A DNA stretch of 64,000 nucleotides. Origin: Pseudomonas jinjuensis. Its GTDB lineage: Bacteria; Pseudomonadota; Gammaproteobacteria; Pseudomonadales; Pseudomonadaceae. The notes under the pieces are model-generated. The model ran no database searches. It had not been told where the DNA came from and was given only the letters and a program-made list of their open reading frames with translations. A program made the translations under genes and the position numbers. The stretch is from positions 62,001 through 126,000 of the forward strand of contig NZ_FNIJ01000006.1 in assembly GCF_900103845.1 (NCBI RefSeq), read 5' to 3'. Below are positions 54,019 through 62,112 of the stretch, in pieces (positions within the stretch are counted from its first letter, which is position 1; each line of letters opens with the position of its first letter).

Positions 54019-54769
54019 CTACGAACCTTACGGCGGGCCGACGGTGGGCCTGCTCAGCCTGCGCGTGCTGGCGCGGCTGCTCGACTATCCCGGCGCCGAA
54101 CTGCAGGCCGCCAGCGCCGAGGCGATCGCCATCCTCGACGCCGAGGAGCGCCTGCCCGCCCCCCTGCGCGCGCAGCTGACCCAGTGGTGCCGTGAGCTGG
54201 CCGCCGGCGACCTGCTCGACCTGGAGGAAGCCTACGTCGAACTCTTCGACCGCGGCCGCGCCACCTCGCTGCTGCTGTTCGAGCACGTCCACGGCGAATC
54301 CCGCGACCGCGGCCAGGCCATGGTCAACCTGCTGGCCGAGTACGAGGCCGCCGGGTTCCAGCTCGACGCCCGCGAACTGCCGGACCACCTGCCGCTGTTC
54401 CTGGAGTACCTGTCCACCCGCGACCACGGGGAGATCGGCCAGTGGCTGGGCGACATCCAGCACATCCTCGCCCTGCTGGCCGCGCGGCTGGAGGAACGCA
54501 ACACCCGCTACGCGCTGGTGCCGCGCGCCCTCCTTGCGCTGATCGGCGCCACCGACGCCATCGACGAGCAGCGCCCCGTCGTCGCCGAGGAGAAACCGGA
54601 CAACACGCCCCAGGCACTGGACGCGGTGTGGGAGGAAGAAGCGGTGCGCTTCAACGCCGAGACCGACAAGGACTGCAGCCTGCAGTCCGCCGAGGGACGC
54701 CGCCTGGCCGAGCGCAAGCGCGAGGCCATTCCCCAGGTCATCCAGATCATGCCGTCCGGCACCCCGTAA
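54011..54769 (+). CDS. narJ: Nitrate reductase assembly chaperone NarJ
   Basis: NarJ is a dedicated cytoplasmic chaperone (TorD/DmsD-like) that binds apo-NarG and guides cofactor insertion before membrane docking. The 252-residue protein is mostly helical and has LRVLARLLDYPGAEL (near residue 18), LEEAYVELFDRGRATSLLLF (near 72) and the DHLPLFLEYLSTRD segment (near 125), all typical. I chose ATG 54011, eight bases inside the end of narH. It has a longer C-terminal tail than some relatives. Confidence 0.95.
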   Translation: MGNYEPYGGPTVGLLSLRVLARLLDYPGAELQAASAEAIAILDAEERLPAPLRAQLTQWCRELAAGDLLDLEEAYVELFDRGRATSLLLFEHVHGESRDRGQAMVNLLAEYEAAGFQLDARELPDHLPLFLEYLSTRDHGEIGQWLGDIQHILALLAARLEERNTRYALVPRALLALIGATDAIDEQRPVVAEEKPDNTPQALDAVWEEEAVRFNAETDKDCSLQSAEGRRLAERKREAIPQVIQIMPSGTP

Positions 54770-54782
54770 ACGGAGGCTCATC

Positions 54783-55466
54783 ATGCTCGCGGACTACCTG
54801 TTCCACTTCATCTACGGCATCTATCCCTACCTCGCCGGCGCGGTGTTCCTGCTCGGCAGCCTGATGCGCTACGACTACGGCCAGTACACCTGGAAGACCG
54901 GCTCCAGCCAGATGCTCTCGAGCAAGAACATGCGCCTGGCGAGCAACCTGTTCCACATCGGCATCCTGGCGATCTTCTTCGGCCACCTGATCGGCCTGCT
55001 GACGCCGCACTGGGTCTACGCGCCATTCATGTCCGCCGGCAGCAAGCAGCTCATGGCCATCGTCTTCGGCGGCGTGGCGGGGGTGCTCACCGCGATCGGC
55101 GGCGGCATGCTGCTCTGGCGCCGCCTGTTCAACCCGCGGGTACGCGCCTCGTCCAGCGTGATGGACAACCTGATCATCGCCCTGCTGCTGCTGCAGGCGA
55201 TCCTCGGGCTGATCACCATCTTCGCCTCGCTGCACCACCTGGACGGCGGCATGATGCTGGCGCTGGCCAACTGGGCGCAGGCCATCGTCTACTTCCGTGG
55301 CGACGCGGCCGGCTTCCTGGTCGGGGCACCGCTGATCTTCAAGCTGCACATCCTCGTCGGCCTGACCATCATCCTGCTGTTCCCCTTCACCCGCCTGGTG
55401 CACGTCTGGAGCATTCCGCTGGGCTACTTCGCCCGCAACTACCAGATCGTCCGGCGGCGCAGCTGA
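54783..55466 (+). CDS. narI: Respiratory nitrate reductase gamma subunit NarI
   Basis: NarI is the diheme cytochrome b that oxidises quinol and anchors NarGH. The 227-residue protein has five membrane segments. Heme ligands fit the E. coli pattern: His58 and His68 (NLFHIGILAIFFGH) and His189 and His207 (FKLHILVGL and RLVHVWSIP), each two residues on from E. coli numbering. It follows narJ after 13 bases. Confidence 0.97.
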   Translation: MLADYLFHFIYGIYPYLAGAVFLLGSLMRYDYGQYTWKTGSSQMLSSKNMRLASNLFHIGILAIFFGHLIGLLTPHWVYAPFMSAGSKQLMAIVFGGVAGVLTAIGGGMLLWRRLFNPRVRASSSVMDNLIIALLLLQAILGLITIFASLHHLDGGMMLALANWAQAIVYFRGDAAGFLVGAPLIFKLHILVGLTIILLFPFTRLVHVWSIPLGYFARNYQIVRRRS

Positions 55467-55477
55467 GGAGTACCGAC

Positions 55478-56290
55478 ATGGACATGATCGCGGTCGAGAA
55501 CCTGCCCAGCGGCCCGGCGCCGGTGATCCGCGTCGGCGACACGCTGCTCAGCGAAGCCGACATCGCCCGGGAGACGCCCTTCCACCCCTCCCCGTCGCTG
55601 GCCGAAGCCCAGCTCAGTGCGGTCCGCGCCCTGGTGGTGCGCGAACTGCTGGCGCAGCGCGCGGCCATGCTCGGCCTGACGGCGGGCAGCGAAGGCACGG
55701 ACGACCAGGCCGTGGCCGTCCTGCTGGAGCGCGAACTGAGGGTCCCGGAACCGGACGAAGCCGCCTGCCGCCGCTACTTCGAGGCCCATCGCGAGCGCTT
55801 CTCGGAGCCGACCCGGCTGCGCGTCCGGCACATCCTGCTGCCGGCCGCGCCGGAGGACGCCCGCGCCCGCGATGCGCACTACCGGCTGGGCGAGAAGCTG
55901 CTGCGCGAACTGCGCGAGCACCCCGAGCGCTTCACCGAACTGGCCCAGCGGCATTCCGCCTGCCCGTCGAAGGACGAAGGCGGCGACCTCGGCTGGCTGA
56001 CCTCCGGCCAGACCGTCGCCGAACTGGACCAGGCGCTGCAGCGGCTGCCGGTGGGCCTGTACGAGCGCCCGCTGGCGTCGCGCTACGGCTGGCACCTGGT
56101 CAGCGTCGACGAGCGCCAGGAGCGCAAGGCCCTGCCCTACACCCAGGTGGAGCAACGGGTGCGGCACTGCCTGCGCGAGGAATCCACCCGCCACGCCCTG
56201 CGCCAGTACCTGCTGGCGCTGGAGACGGAGTTCGGCGTCGAGGGCTTCAGCCTCGCCGAGGACCCGAGCGCCCCGCCGGCCTCGCGCTGA
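55478..56290 (+). CDS. Parvulin-type peptidyl-prolyl isomerase of the nar operon
   Basis: A 270-residue protein with a parvulin/PpiC domain at about residues 110-205 (RLRVRHILLPAAPEDARARD, DEGGDLGWLTSGQTVAELDQ, YGWHLVSVDERQE). There is no signal peptide, so it acts in the cytoplasm. The NifM-like layout (N-terminal helical domain, C-terminal parvulin) and the location 11 bases after narI, as in P. aeruginosa, suggest it helps fold a nitrate reductase subunit (inference). It ends the operon at a bidirectional terminator. Confidence 0.9.
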   Translation: MDMIAVENLPSGPAPVIRVGDTLLSEADIARETPFHPSPSLAEAQLSAVRALVVRELLAQRAAMLGLTAGSEGTDDQAVAVLLERELRVPEPDEAACRRYFEAHRERFSEPTRLRVRHILLPAAPEDARARDAHYRLGEKLLRELREHPERFTELAQRHSACPSKDEGGDLGWLTSGQTVAELDQALQRLPVGLYERPLASRYGWHLVSVDERQERKALPYTQVEQRVRHCLREESTRHALRQYLLALETEFGVEGFSLAEDPSAPPASR

Positions 56291-56297
56291 TCCGCCC

Positions 56298-56324
56298 GGG
56301 AAAACCCGCCGGGCGGGTTTTCCC
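56298..56324. terminator. Bidirectional terminator between the nar operon and the TonB receptor gene
   Basis: GGGAAAACCCG pairs perfectly with CGGGTTTTCCC around CCGGG, 7 bases after the isomerase stop and 3 bases beyond the end of the convergent TonB receptor gene. The stem carries its own A/T tracts. Confidence 0.75.
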
Positions 56325-56326
56325 CT

Positions 56327-58423
56327 TCAGAAGCGATAATCCATGCCGACGCTCAGGCTCCGGCCGTTGCCGCTGAGGAAGGTCGGCTGGCTGGCATCCG
56401 CGCGATTGCGGATCACGTAGCTGCTGGCATAGGTCTTGTCCGCCAGGTTGTCGCCCTGCACGTAGACGCTCAGCCCCTCGCTGGCCTTGTAGCTCGCCTT
56501 GAGCCCCCAGAGCGCATAGGCGTCCTGGTAGTTGTTGCGGGTGTTGGCATGGTCGGTCGGGGTGTCCTGGGGCAGCCAGCGCAGGTTCGGGCCGGCGCTC
56601 CAGGGGCCGCGGCGGTAGAGCAGTTCGGCGGCCCAGAGCTGGCGCGGCACGCCGGCGATGCGGTTGCCCTGGAACTCGCCGCCACGGAAGCGGAAGTCGC
56701 TGAAGGTCCACGCCACCCGGTAGGCCAGGTCGCCGCCGATGCTGGCCGCGGTCGGCAGCAACCCGTTCAGCCCCGCCTCCACGCCACGGTGGCGGGTGCG
56801 CGAAGCGTAGTTGTAGGTGCCCACCTTGACGCCCAGGCTGTCGCTGGTGGAGATCAGCTCATCGTCCACCTCGCTCTGGTACAGGCTGACGGTCCAGTCG
56901 GTCAGGGCGATGCGCCCCGCGCCGCCGATCTCGTAGGTGGTGGCGCTCTGCACATCGAGGTCGACCAGTTGCGCCCTGGCCAGGGCCGGTGCGACCGGCG
57001 GCACCTCGGCGGAGACGATTTCCCAGAAGGTCGGCGCCTCGTGGCTGCGGCTGACGTTGGCGTACCAGCGCTGCCGTTCGCTGGGCGTCCAGACCAGGCC
57101 GAGCTTGGGCGTGGCGAAGTTCCAGCCCTGGTCCAGGTGCCCGGCGCCATCGCGGGAACTGGCATCGCGGCTGACGTCGCTCCACTTCACCTCGGTCACC
57201 AGCGTCCAGTCCTGCGCCAGGCGCCAGTCCAGGCCGAGCAGCAGGTCGAGGTTGGAGGCGTCCAGGTCGAAGTTGCCGAAGCGCTGCATGCGGCTGCCGT
57301 TCTGCGGGTTGTTGGCATACAGCTCGCGGGTCATGTCGCTGTAGGCCCAGCTGGCGCCCAGGCGGTAGCCGAACAGCCGCTGCTCGCCTTGCAGCGTCCA
57401 TTGCGCGCCGAGGGTGTCGCTGTCGGTCAGGGTGTGGCTGAGCGGGTCGGTGAAGTCGTCCTGGGTGTTCTGCCCGTAGACGCCGAAGCTCTGCTCCCAG
57501 CCGGCGCCGCTCCACAGGGTGCGGTTGGCCAGGCGCAACTGCTGGGTGTCGCGGTGCGGATCGCGCTTGTAGACGTTCAGCAGGCGGTCCTGCGGGGTGT
57601 TGCCGTCGCCCAGCACGTCGCGCGGATGCTCCTCCAGGCGCGCCTTGGTGATGACGTTGGGGATCTCGAAGGTCAGGTCGCTGTAGGACAGGTAGCTGCG
57701 GTTCTGCACGCCATCGCCCAGGTCGAGGCCGAAGTTGCCCTGCGCCACGGTGCGGTGGGACGCGGAGTGGTGGCGATAGCCGTCGTACTGGTCATGGCTG
57801 ACGCTCAGCCGCGCATCGCGCCCGCCCTCCTCCACCCCGGCGGCGGCCTGCAGGCCCTGGCGGCCGAAGCTGCCGGCTTCCAGGCGTACCCGGCCGGCTT
57901 CGTCGGCGCCGGTCAGCGAGTTGAAGTCGAGCTCACCGCCCAGGGTGGTGGCGCCGGGGCTGCCGGCGTTGGCGCCGCGCCGGGCGCTGATCCACGCGGC
58001 GTTGCGCGGCTCCAGCAGGCCGATGACGAACGAGCCGTCGGCCTCGTTGAGCGGCAGGCCGTCCTGCAGCAGCAGCACGCCGCGGTTCACCGGGTTGCTC
58101 TGGATGCCCGAGCCGCGGATGTTCAGGCGCGGCTGGTCGGTGCCGCCGAAGAAGTCCTGGATGACCAGGCCGGGCTGGTAGTCCAGCGCGTCGCGCAGGG
58201 TCGCCAGGCGCGTCTCCTGCTGCGGCTCGGCCAGGTTGGTGCCGCCCGGCACGCGGGCCAGGCGCTCGCGCTCCGCCTCGGCCGGGAGGCGGACCGGCAC
58301 GGGGCGCTTTTCGCTGATCTGCATCGGCTCCAGCTCGACCCGGTCCTCGGCCAGCGCCGACAGGGGCAGCAGGCCGAGGACCAGCAGGGGAAGTGAGAGT
58401 TTCGGGTGAAGGGAACGACTCAT
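56327..58423 (-). CDS. TonB-dependent outer-membrane receptor, substrate unknown
   Basis: A 698-residue receptor from ATG 58423. A signal peptide (to about ALA-ED, residue 25) is followed by a plug domain with RLNIRGSGIQSNPVNRGVLL and GANAGSPGATTLGGELDFNS (about 95-165), then a beta-barrel that ends in SVGMDYRF with terminal Phe. It has no N-terminal signalling domain, so it is a plain transporter. It is the last gene of a five-gene operon with a CopD-like protein and a NitT/TauT-type ABC importer. The substrate cannot be named; the plug lacks the OprC CxxxM motif. It is not closely like siderophore receptors I know. Confidence 0.85.
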   Translation of the reverse strand: MSRSLHPKLSLPLLVLGLLPLSALAEDRVELEPMQISEKRPVPVRLPAEAERERLARVPGGTNLAEPQQETRLATLRDALDYQPGLVIQDFFGGTDQPRLNIRGSGIQSNPVNRGVLLLQDGLPLNEADGSFVIGLLEPRNAAWISARRGANAGSPGATTLGGELDFNSLTGADEAGRVRLEAGSFGRQGLQAAAGVEEGGRDARLSVSHDQYDGYRHHSASHRTVAQGNFGLDLGDGVQNRSYLSYSDLTFEIPNVITKARLEEHPRDVLGDGNTPQDRLLNVYKRDPHRDTQQLRLANRTLWSGAGWEQSFGVYGQNTQDDFTDPLSHTLTDSDTLGAQWTLQGEQRLFGYRLGASWAYSDMTRELYANNPQNGSRMQRFGNFDLDASNLDLLLGLDWRLAQDWTLVTEVKWSDVSRDASSRDGAGHLDQGWNFATPKLGLVWTPSERQRWYANVSRSHEAPTFWEIVSAEVPPVAPALARAQLVDLDVQSATTYEIGGAGRIALTDWTVSLYQSEVDDELISTSDSLGVKVGTYNYASRTRHRGVEAGLNGLLPTAASIGGDLAYRVAWTFSDFRFRGGEFQGNRIAGVPRQLWAAELLYRRGPWSAGPNLRWLPQDTPTDHANTRNNYQDAYALWGLKASYKASEGLSVYVQGDNLADKTYASSYVIRNRADASQPTFLSGNGRSLSVGMDYRF

Positions 58424-58451
58424 GGCAAACTCCGTCAGCACAAAATCCGGC

Positions 58452-58895
58452 TCACCAGCCCAGGTAGAACATGCCCTTGGCCAGCAGCACGATGCCGACC
58501 ATGTGGGTGAACACGCTCAGGTGAATCCGGCGGAAATAGGTCGAATTCATGCGCCCGCTGAAGAGCAGGAACATGGCGGTGAAGAAGTGCCCGAGCACGC
58601 TCAGGGCGAGAAGGATCTTCAGGCTCAGCAAGGTGCCGAAGGAGGACGCCAGCGGGTCGGCCAGCAGCGGCAGGTAGCGCGTCCAGACCATGCCCAGGCC
58701 GGCGCTGAACAGCACCAGCAGCACCCAGGGCATCAGCCGCCGCGCGCGCCGGCCGATGCCCTGCTCCACCTCGCGCATCACCGCGGGCGGCACGTGCTTG
58801 CGCACGCTCTCCAGGATCAGCACCTCGAAGAACACCGTGCCGATGAAGATCAGCGCGGCGAACAGGTGCAGGGTCAGCAGGATGGGATAGATCAT
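58452..58895 (-). CDS. CopD/DUF2269-like four-helix membrane protein
   Basis: A 147-residue inner-membrane protein with four predicted segments. The first helix contains LLTLHLFAALIFIGTVFFEV (about residues 6-25) with His9, a residue conserved in CopD-type proteins; a second His lies in the fourth helix region (IHLSVFTHMVGIVLLAKGMF). CopD-like proteins are linked to copper uptake across the inner membrane, but many relatives have no assigned role. The start overlaps the ATPase gene stop (ATGA), so it is firmly part of the operon. Confidence 0.7.
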   Translation of the reverse strand: MIYPILLTLHLFAALIFIGTVFFEVLILESVRKHVPPAVMREVEQGIGRRARRLMPWVLLVLFSAGLGMVWTRYLPLLADPLASSFGTLLSLKILLALSVLGHFFTAMFLLFSGRMNSTYFRRIHLSVFTHMVGIVLLAKGMFYLGW

Positions 58896-59581
58896 GGCGC
58901 GGGTGCCTCCAGGGCCAGCAGGGTCTGATGAAGTACGGTCGCCACCTGGTCGGCGGCGTGGCCGGTGAGATCGAAGGGCCGCAGGGAACCGTCGTTGACC
59001 AGCACGAAGCGCTCGACCAGCCCGACCAGTTCGGCCGGATGGTGGCTGACGCAGAGCAGGGCGGCGCCCGAGCGGGCGAGCCAGTCGCGGCAGAGATCGA
59101 GCAGCGATTCGCGCAGGGCCGGGTCCAGCGCGCTGAAGGGTTCGTCGAGCAGCAGCAGGTCCGGCTCCACCGAGAGCGCGCGGGCCAGGGCGACGCGCTG
59201 GGCCATGCCGCCGGACAGCTGGTTCGGCCAGGCACGCTCATGCCCGGCGAGGCCGACGCGCTCCAGCCATTCGCCGGCCAGGCGGCGGGCCGTCGCCTTG
59301 TCGTGGCCAATGGCGCGCAGGGGGATTTCCAGGTTCTCGGCGACCCGGCACCAGGGCAGCAGGCGCGGGTCCTGGAAGGCCAGCACGGCATGCCGGAAGC
59401 GGTTTTCCAGCGTGCCGCGACGCGCCTTCAGGGTGCCGGCGGCCAGCCGCAGCAGGCTGCTCTTGCCGGCGCCGCTGGGCCCGAGGATGCCGACCCGTTC
59501 GCCGGGTTGCAGGTGGAAGGTGGCGTTGGCGAGCACGAGGCGCTCGCCCATCGCCAGGTCGACGCCGCGCCAGTCAAGCAT
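58892..59581 (-). CDS. ABC transporter ATP-binding protein (NitT/TauT type)
   Basis: A 229-residue importer ATPase. Walker A is GPSGAGKSSLL (about residues 35-45), the Q-loop lies in LAFQDPRLLPWCRVAENLEI, the signature is LSGGMAQRVALARAL (near 123), Walker B is LLLLDEPFSALDP (near 143) and the H-loop is CVSHHPAEL. The text is closest to SsuB/TauB/NrtD-type ATPases. It overlaps the permease gene by eight bases and the CopD-like gene by four. Confidence 0.92.
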   Translation of the reverse strand: MLDWRGVDLAMGERLVLANATFHLQPGERVGILGPSGAGKSSLLRLAAGTLKARRGTLENRFRHAVLAFQDPRLLPWCRVAENLEIPLRAIGHDKATARRLAGEWLERVGLAGHERAWPNQLSGGMAQRVALARALSVEPDLLLLDEPFSALDPALRESLLDLCRDWLARSGAALLCVSHHPAELVGLVERFVLVNDGSLRPFDLTGHAADQVATVLHQTLLALEAPAP

Positions 59582-60341
59582 GGGCGGCCTCCTGCCAGCG
59601 GCCCATGCGGCGCTGCAGCGGTTGCAGCAGGACGAACTCCAGCCCCGCCACCAGCAGCAGGATCAGCAGGGTCCAGGCATACAGCCCGGCGCTGTCGAAG
59701 GTGCTGCGCGCATTGGCCAGGGCGAAGCCGGCGCCGCTTTCCGCGCCCAGCACCTCGGCCATCACCACCAGGCGCACGCCGCCGCAGGTGGCGATCAGCA
59801 GCGCCGCGCCCAGTGGCGCGGTCAGCGCCGGAATGTAGAGCCGGCGCAATTTCTGCCAGGGACTGAAGCGGTAGACGCGGGCCATTTCCAGCAGGCCGCG
59901 GTCGACCATCAGCATGCCCTTGACCGTGTTCACGTACATGCCCGGCGCCAGCATCAGCACGCTGATCAGCACCACCATCGCCGAACCCAGCCCGACCCAG
60001 AGCATGGCCAGCACCACGACCACCACCGGCGGCACCGACATCAGCAGCCAGCGCAGCGGCTCCAGCAGCCCGCGCACGCGGCCGTCCAGCCCGGCCAGCA
60101 GGCCCAGGCAGAAGCCCAGCAGGCAGCCCAGGCCGACGCCCAGGGCGATGCGCAACAGACTGGCGCCGGCGTGCAGGCGGAAGTCCGCCTCGAACGGCAG
60201 CCGTCCCATCGCCTGCAACGTCTGCAACGGGGTCGCCATGAGCAGCGGCCCCAGGCGCATGGCCAGCAGTTGCCAGCCAAGCAGCAGCAGGAGTCCGCCC
60301 AGCAGGGCCCAGCGTCGTGAAGTGGCTCGGCTCATGCTCAT
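59574..60341 (-). CDS. ABC transporter permease (NitT/TauT type)
   Basis: A 255-residue inner-membrane permease with about six segments. The EAA loop that contacts the ATPase reads EMARVYRFSPWQKLRRLYIP (about residues 150-169). It is of the SsuC/TauC-like binding-protein-dependent type. Its ATG overlaps the stop of the substrate-binding protein gene (ATGA), and its end overlaps the ATPase gene. Confidence 0.9.
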   Translation of the reverse strand: MSMSRATSRRWALLGGLLLLLGWQLLAMRLGPLLMATPLQTLQAMGRLPFEADFRLHAGASLLRIALGVGLGCLLGFCLGLLAGLDGRVRGLLEPLRWLLMSVPPVVVVVLAMLWVGLGSAMVVLISVLMLAPGMYVNTVKGMLMVDRGLLEMARVYRFSPWQKLRRLYIPALTAPLGAALLIATCGGVRLVVMAEVLGAESGAGFALANARSTFDSAGLYAWTLLILLLVAGLEFVLLQPLQRRMGRWQEAAHA

Positions 60342-61351
60342 GGCCCGTAGAAGCTGGCGGGCGGCATGGCGCCGCCGATGGCCTGCGGGTGGCGCTCGGC
60401 GATCAGGCCGAACAGGGCTTCCAGCGAGGCGCGCGCCGCGCTGGCGGGGCGGCTTTCCAGGCGGGTGACGCGGATCGACTCCTCGACGGCCTCCACCGGC
60501 AGGTGCGGCAGATGCCGATGGACCAGCTCGGCGCAGTCACGGGGCTGCGCGCTGCACCAGCGCGCCGATTCCGCATAGGCCGCTTCCACCGCGCGCCCCA
60601 GGTCGCTGTCATGGGCTCGCTTGGCACTGGTCATCAGCCCCGCCTGGGGCAGCTCGGGCTGCCGGGGGAAGGCCTGCCGCCAGGCGCTTTCCAGGCTCTG
60701 CACGCGGTACAGCGGCGCGCCGCCCCGGGTCCGGTTGCGCCACAGCAGCAGCGACACCGCCGGTTCCACCAGCAGGGCATGCTCGGCGCGGCCGGCCAGC
60801 AGCAGCGCCTGGGCGTCCTGGCCGTCGCGCACCGGGCGCAGGGTCAGGTCCCGGCCCGGCTCTAGGCCATGGCTGAGCAGCAGTTCGTCGATCAGGATCG
60901 CCGGCAGGTCGCGCTGGAACGGCAGCACCACGTCCTTGCCGGCCAGGTCGGCGAAGCCCTTCACCTGCGGGTCGCGGCTGACCAGCCAGATGATGCCCCA
61001 CACCGAGACGTTGAGCAGCCGCACCGGCAGGCCACGCCCGGCCATCAGGGCCGGCAGGTTGACCGGCGCCGCGCTGTAGTCGATTTCGTCGTTGGCCAGC
61101 AGCACGCGCAACTGGTCGGGGTTCTGCCAGAGGCGGAACTCGACGCGCCCGGCGTGCTCCTTCAGCGCGCCGGTCTCGACCATGTGCAGCAACGGGAAGC
61201 TGACCACGGCGGCCGGCCCGGCCAACCGCAGGACCGGCTCCCCGGCCGCTTCGACGGGCGCTGTGAAGACGGCACAGGCCGCCAGGAGAATGGAAGCCAG
61301 CCGCTGGGCGGTCCACCGATTGATAGATATGCGAATAAGTCTTATCTTCAT
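60338..61351 (-). CDS. ABC transporter substrate-binding protein (NMT1/NrtA-like)
   Basis: A 337-residue periplasmic binding protein from ATG 61351 (a GTG two codons upstream is possible). The signal peptide ends near VEAAG (residue 35). The mature protein shows the NitT/TauT/SsuA-like fold: AAVVSFPLLHMVETGALKEH (about 46-65), VEFRLWQNPDQLRVLLANDE and FADLAGKDVVLPFQRDLPAI. A C-terminal helical tail is longer than in SsuA. The ligand is unknown. It is the first gene of the operon, divergent from the Crp/Fnr gene. Confidence 0.82.
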   Translation of the reverse strand: MKIRLIRISINRWTAQRLASILLAACAVFTAPVEAAGEPVLRLAGPAAVVSFPLLHMVETGALKEHAGRVEFRLWQNPDQLRVLLANDEIDYSAAPVNLPALMAGRGLPVRLLNVSVWGIIWLVSRDPQVKGFADLAGKDVVLPFQRDLPAILIDELLLSHGLEPGRDLTLRPVRDGQDAQALLLAGRAEHALLVEPAVSLLLWRNRTRGGAPLYRVQSLESAWRQAFPRQPELPQAGLMTSAKRAHDSDLGRAVEAAYAESARWCSAQPRDCAELVHRHLPHLPVEAVEESIRVTRLESRPASAARASLEALFGLIAERHPQAIGGAMPPASFYGP

Positions 61352-61355
61352 TCGC
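61331..61355. promoter_or_regulatory. Dyad at the start of the ABC operon
   Basis: GCGAAT (61331-61336) and ATTCGC (61350-61355) form an inverted repeat with further partial symmetry inside (AAGTCTTATCTT). It covers the start codon of the binding-protein gene, about 30 bases from the divergent Crp/Fnr start. It could be an operator or a translation-blocking hairpin. It is not a TTGAT-N4-ATCAA box. Confidence 0.3.
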
Positions 61356-61385
61356 ACATCATCACAGCCAGCGCGTCAGTCACGA

Positions 61386-62099
61386 ATGACAAATGTTAAG
61401 TTCGGGCCGGATCGTCTCGAATGCCGGCAACTGCTCGGCTCGATCCCCCTGTTCGCCGACCTGCCCGCCGACCTCATGGCGACCCTCACCGCCTCGGCCA
61501 GCCACCTGCGCGCCGAGGCGGGAAGCATGCTGTTCCGCGAAGGCGATCCGGCCGAGCATTTCCTGCTGGTGCGGCGCGGCTGCGTGGAAATGGTGCGCTT
61601 CACCAGCGATGGCGATGAGCGCGTGTTCCAGCTGTTCCGCGAAGGACAGCTGATCGCGGAAGCGGCCATGTTCATGCCCCACGGGCGCTACCCGATGAAT
61701 GCCCGCTGCCAGTGCCCCGGCGAGTTCTACCGCCTGAGCCGCACGGCGCTGCGCAAGGCCTGCGAGAGTCACCCGCCGCTGGCCATGCGCATGCTGGAGA
61801 ACCTCAGCCTGCGCCTGTACCGCCAGGTCAACGAAGTCGACTGGCTGACCGCCAGTTCGGCATCACAACGCCTGGCGGCCTACCTGCTCGCCCTGCACCG
61901 GCGCCAGGGGCAGAACCTCAGCCTGCCGATCAGCCAGCGGCAGCTCGCCACCCACCTGGGCATCCGCCCCGAGTCGCTCAGCCGCCTGCTGTCGGACTGG
62001 CAGCAGTCCGGACGCATCCGCGGCCGCCTGCGCCAGTGGGTCCTGTGCGACCTGCCCTACCTGCAACAGTTGGCGAGCGCCGCGGTGCGCGCCTTCTGA
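61386..62099 (+). CDS. Crp/Fnr-family regulator, Dnr-like
   Basis: A 237-residue regulator from ATG 61386. A cyclic-nucleotide-type sensor domain (about residues 15-125, with LFREGDPAEHFLLVRRGCVE and FREGQLIAEAAMFMPHGRYP) precedes a long dimer helix and a C-terminal HTH (ISQRQLATHLGIRPESLSRL, 182-201). The layout, the absence of N-terminal Fnr cysteines and the AEAAMFM text resemble Dnr, the heme-based nitric oxide sensor of denitrification. It lies divergent from the TonB/ABC operon and near nar, so control of that operon is the natural inference. The signal is unproven. Confidence 0.82.
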   Translation: MTNVKFGPDRLECRQLLGSIPLFADLPADLMATLTASASHLRAEAGSMLFREGDPAEHFLLVRRGCVEMVRFTSDGDERVFQLFREGQLIAEAAMFMPHGRYPMNARCQCPGEFYRLSRTALRKACESHPPLAMRMLENLSLRLYRQVNEVDWLTASSASQRLAAYLLALHRRQGQNLSLPISQRQLATHLGIRPESLSRLLSDWQQSGRIRGRLRQWVLCDLPYLQQLASAAVRAF

Positions 62100-62112
62100 G
62101 CGAAAAGGCCGA

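Noticed and set aside
58452..58895. Calling the TonB/ABC operon a copper importer on the strength of the CopD-like gene
   Set aside because: CopD-like proteins have diverse or unknown roles, the receptor lacks the OprC copper motif, and NitT/TauT-type importers carry many ligands. The substrate is left open.
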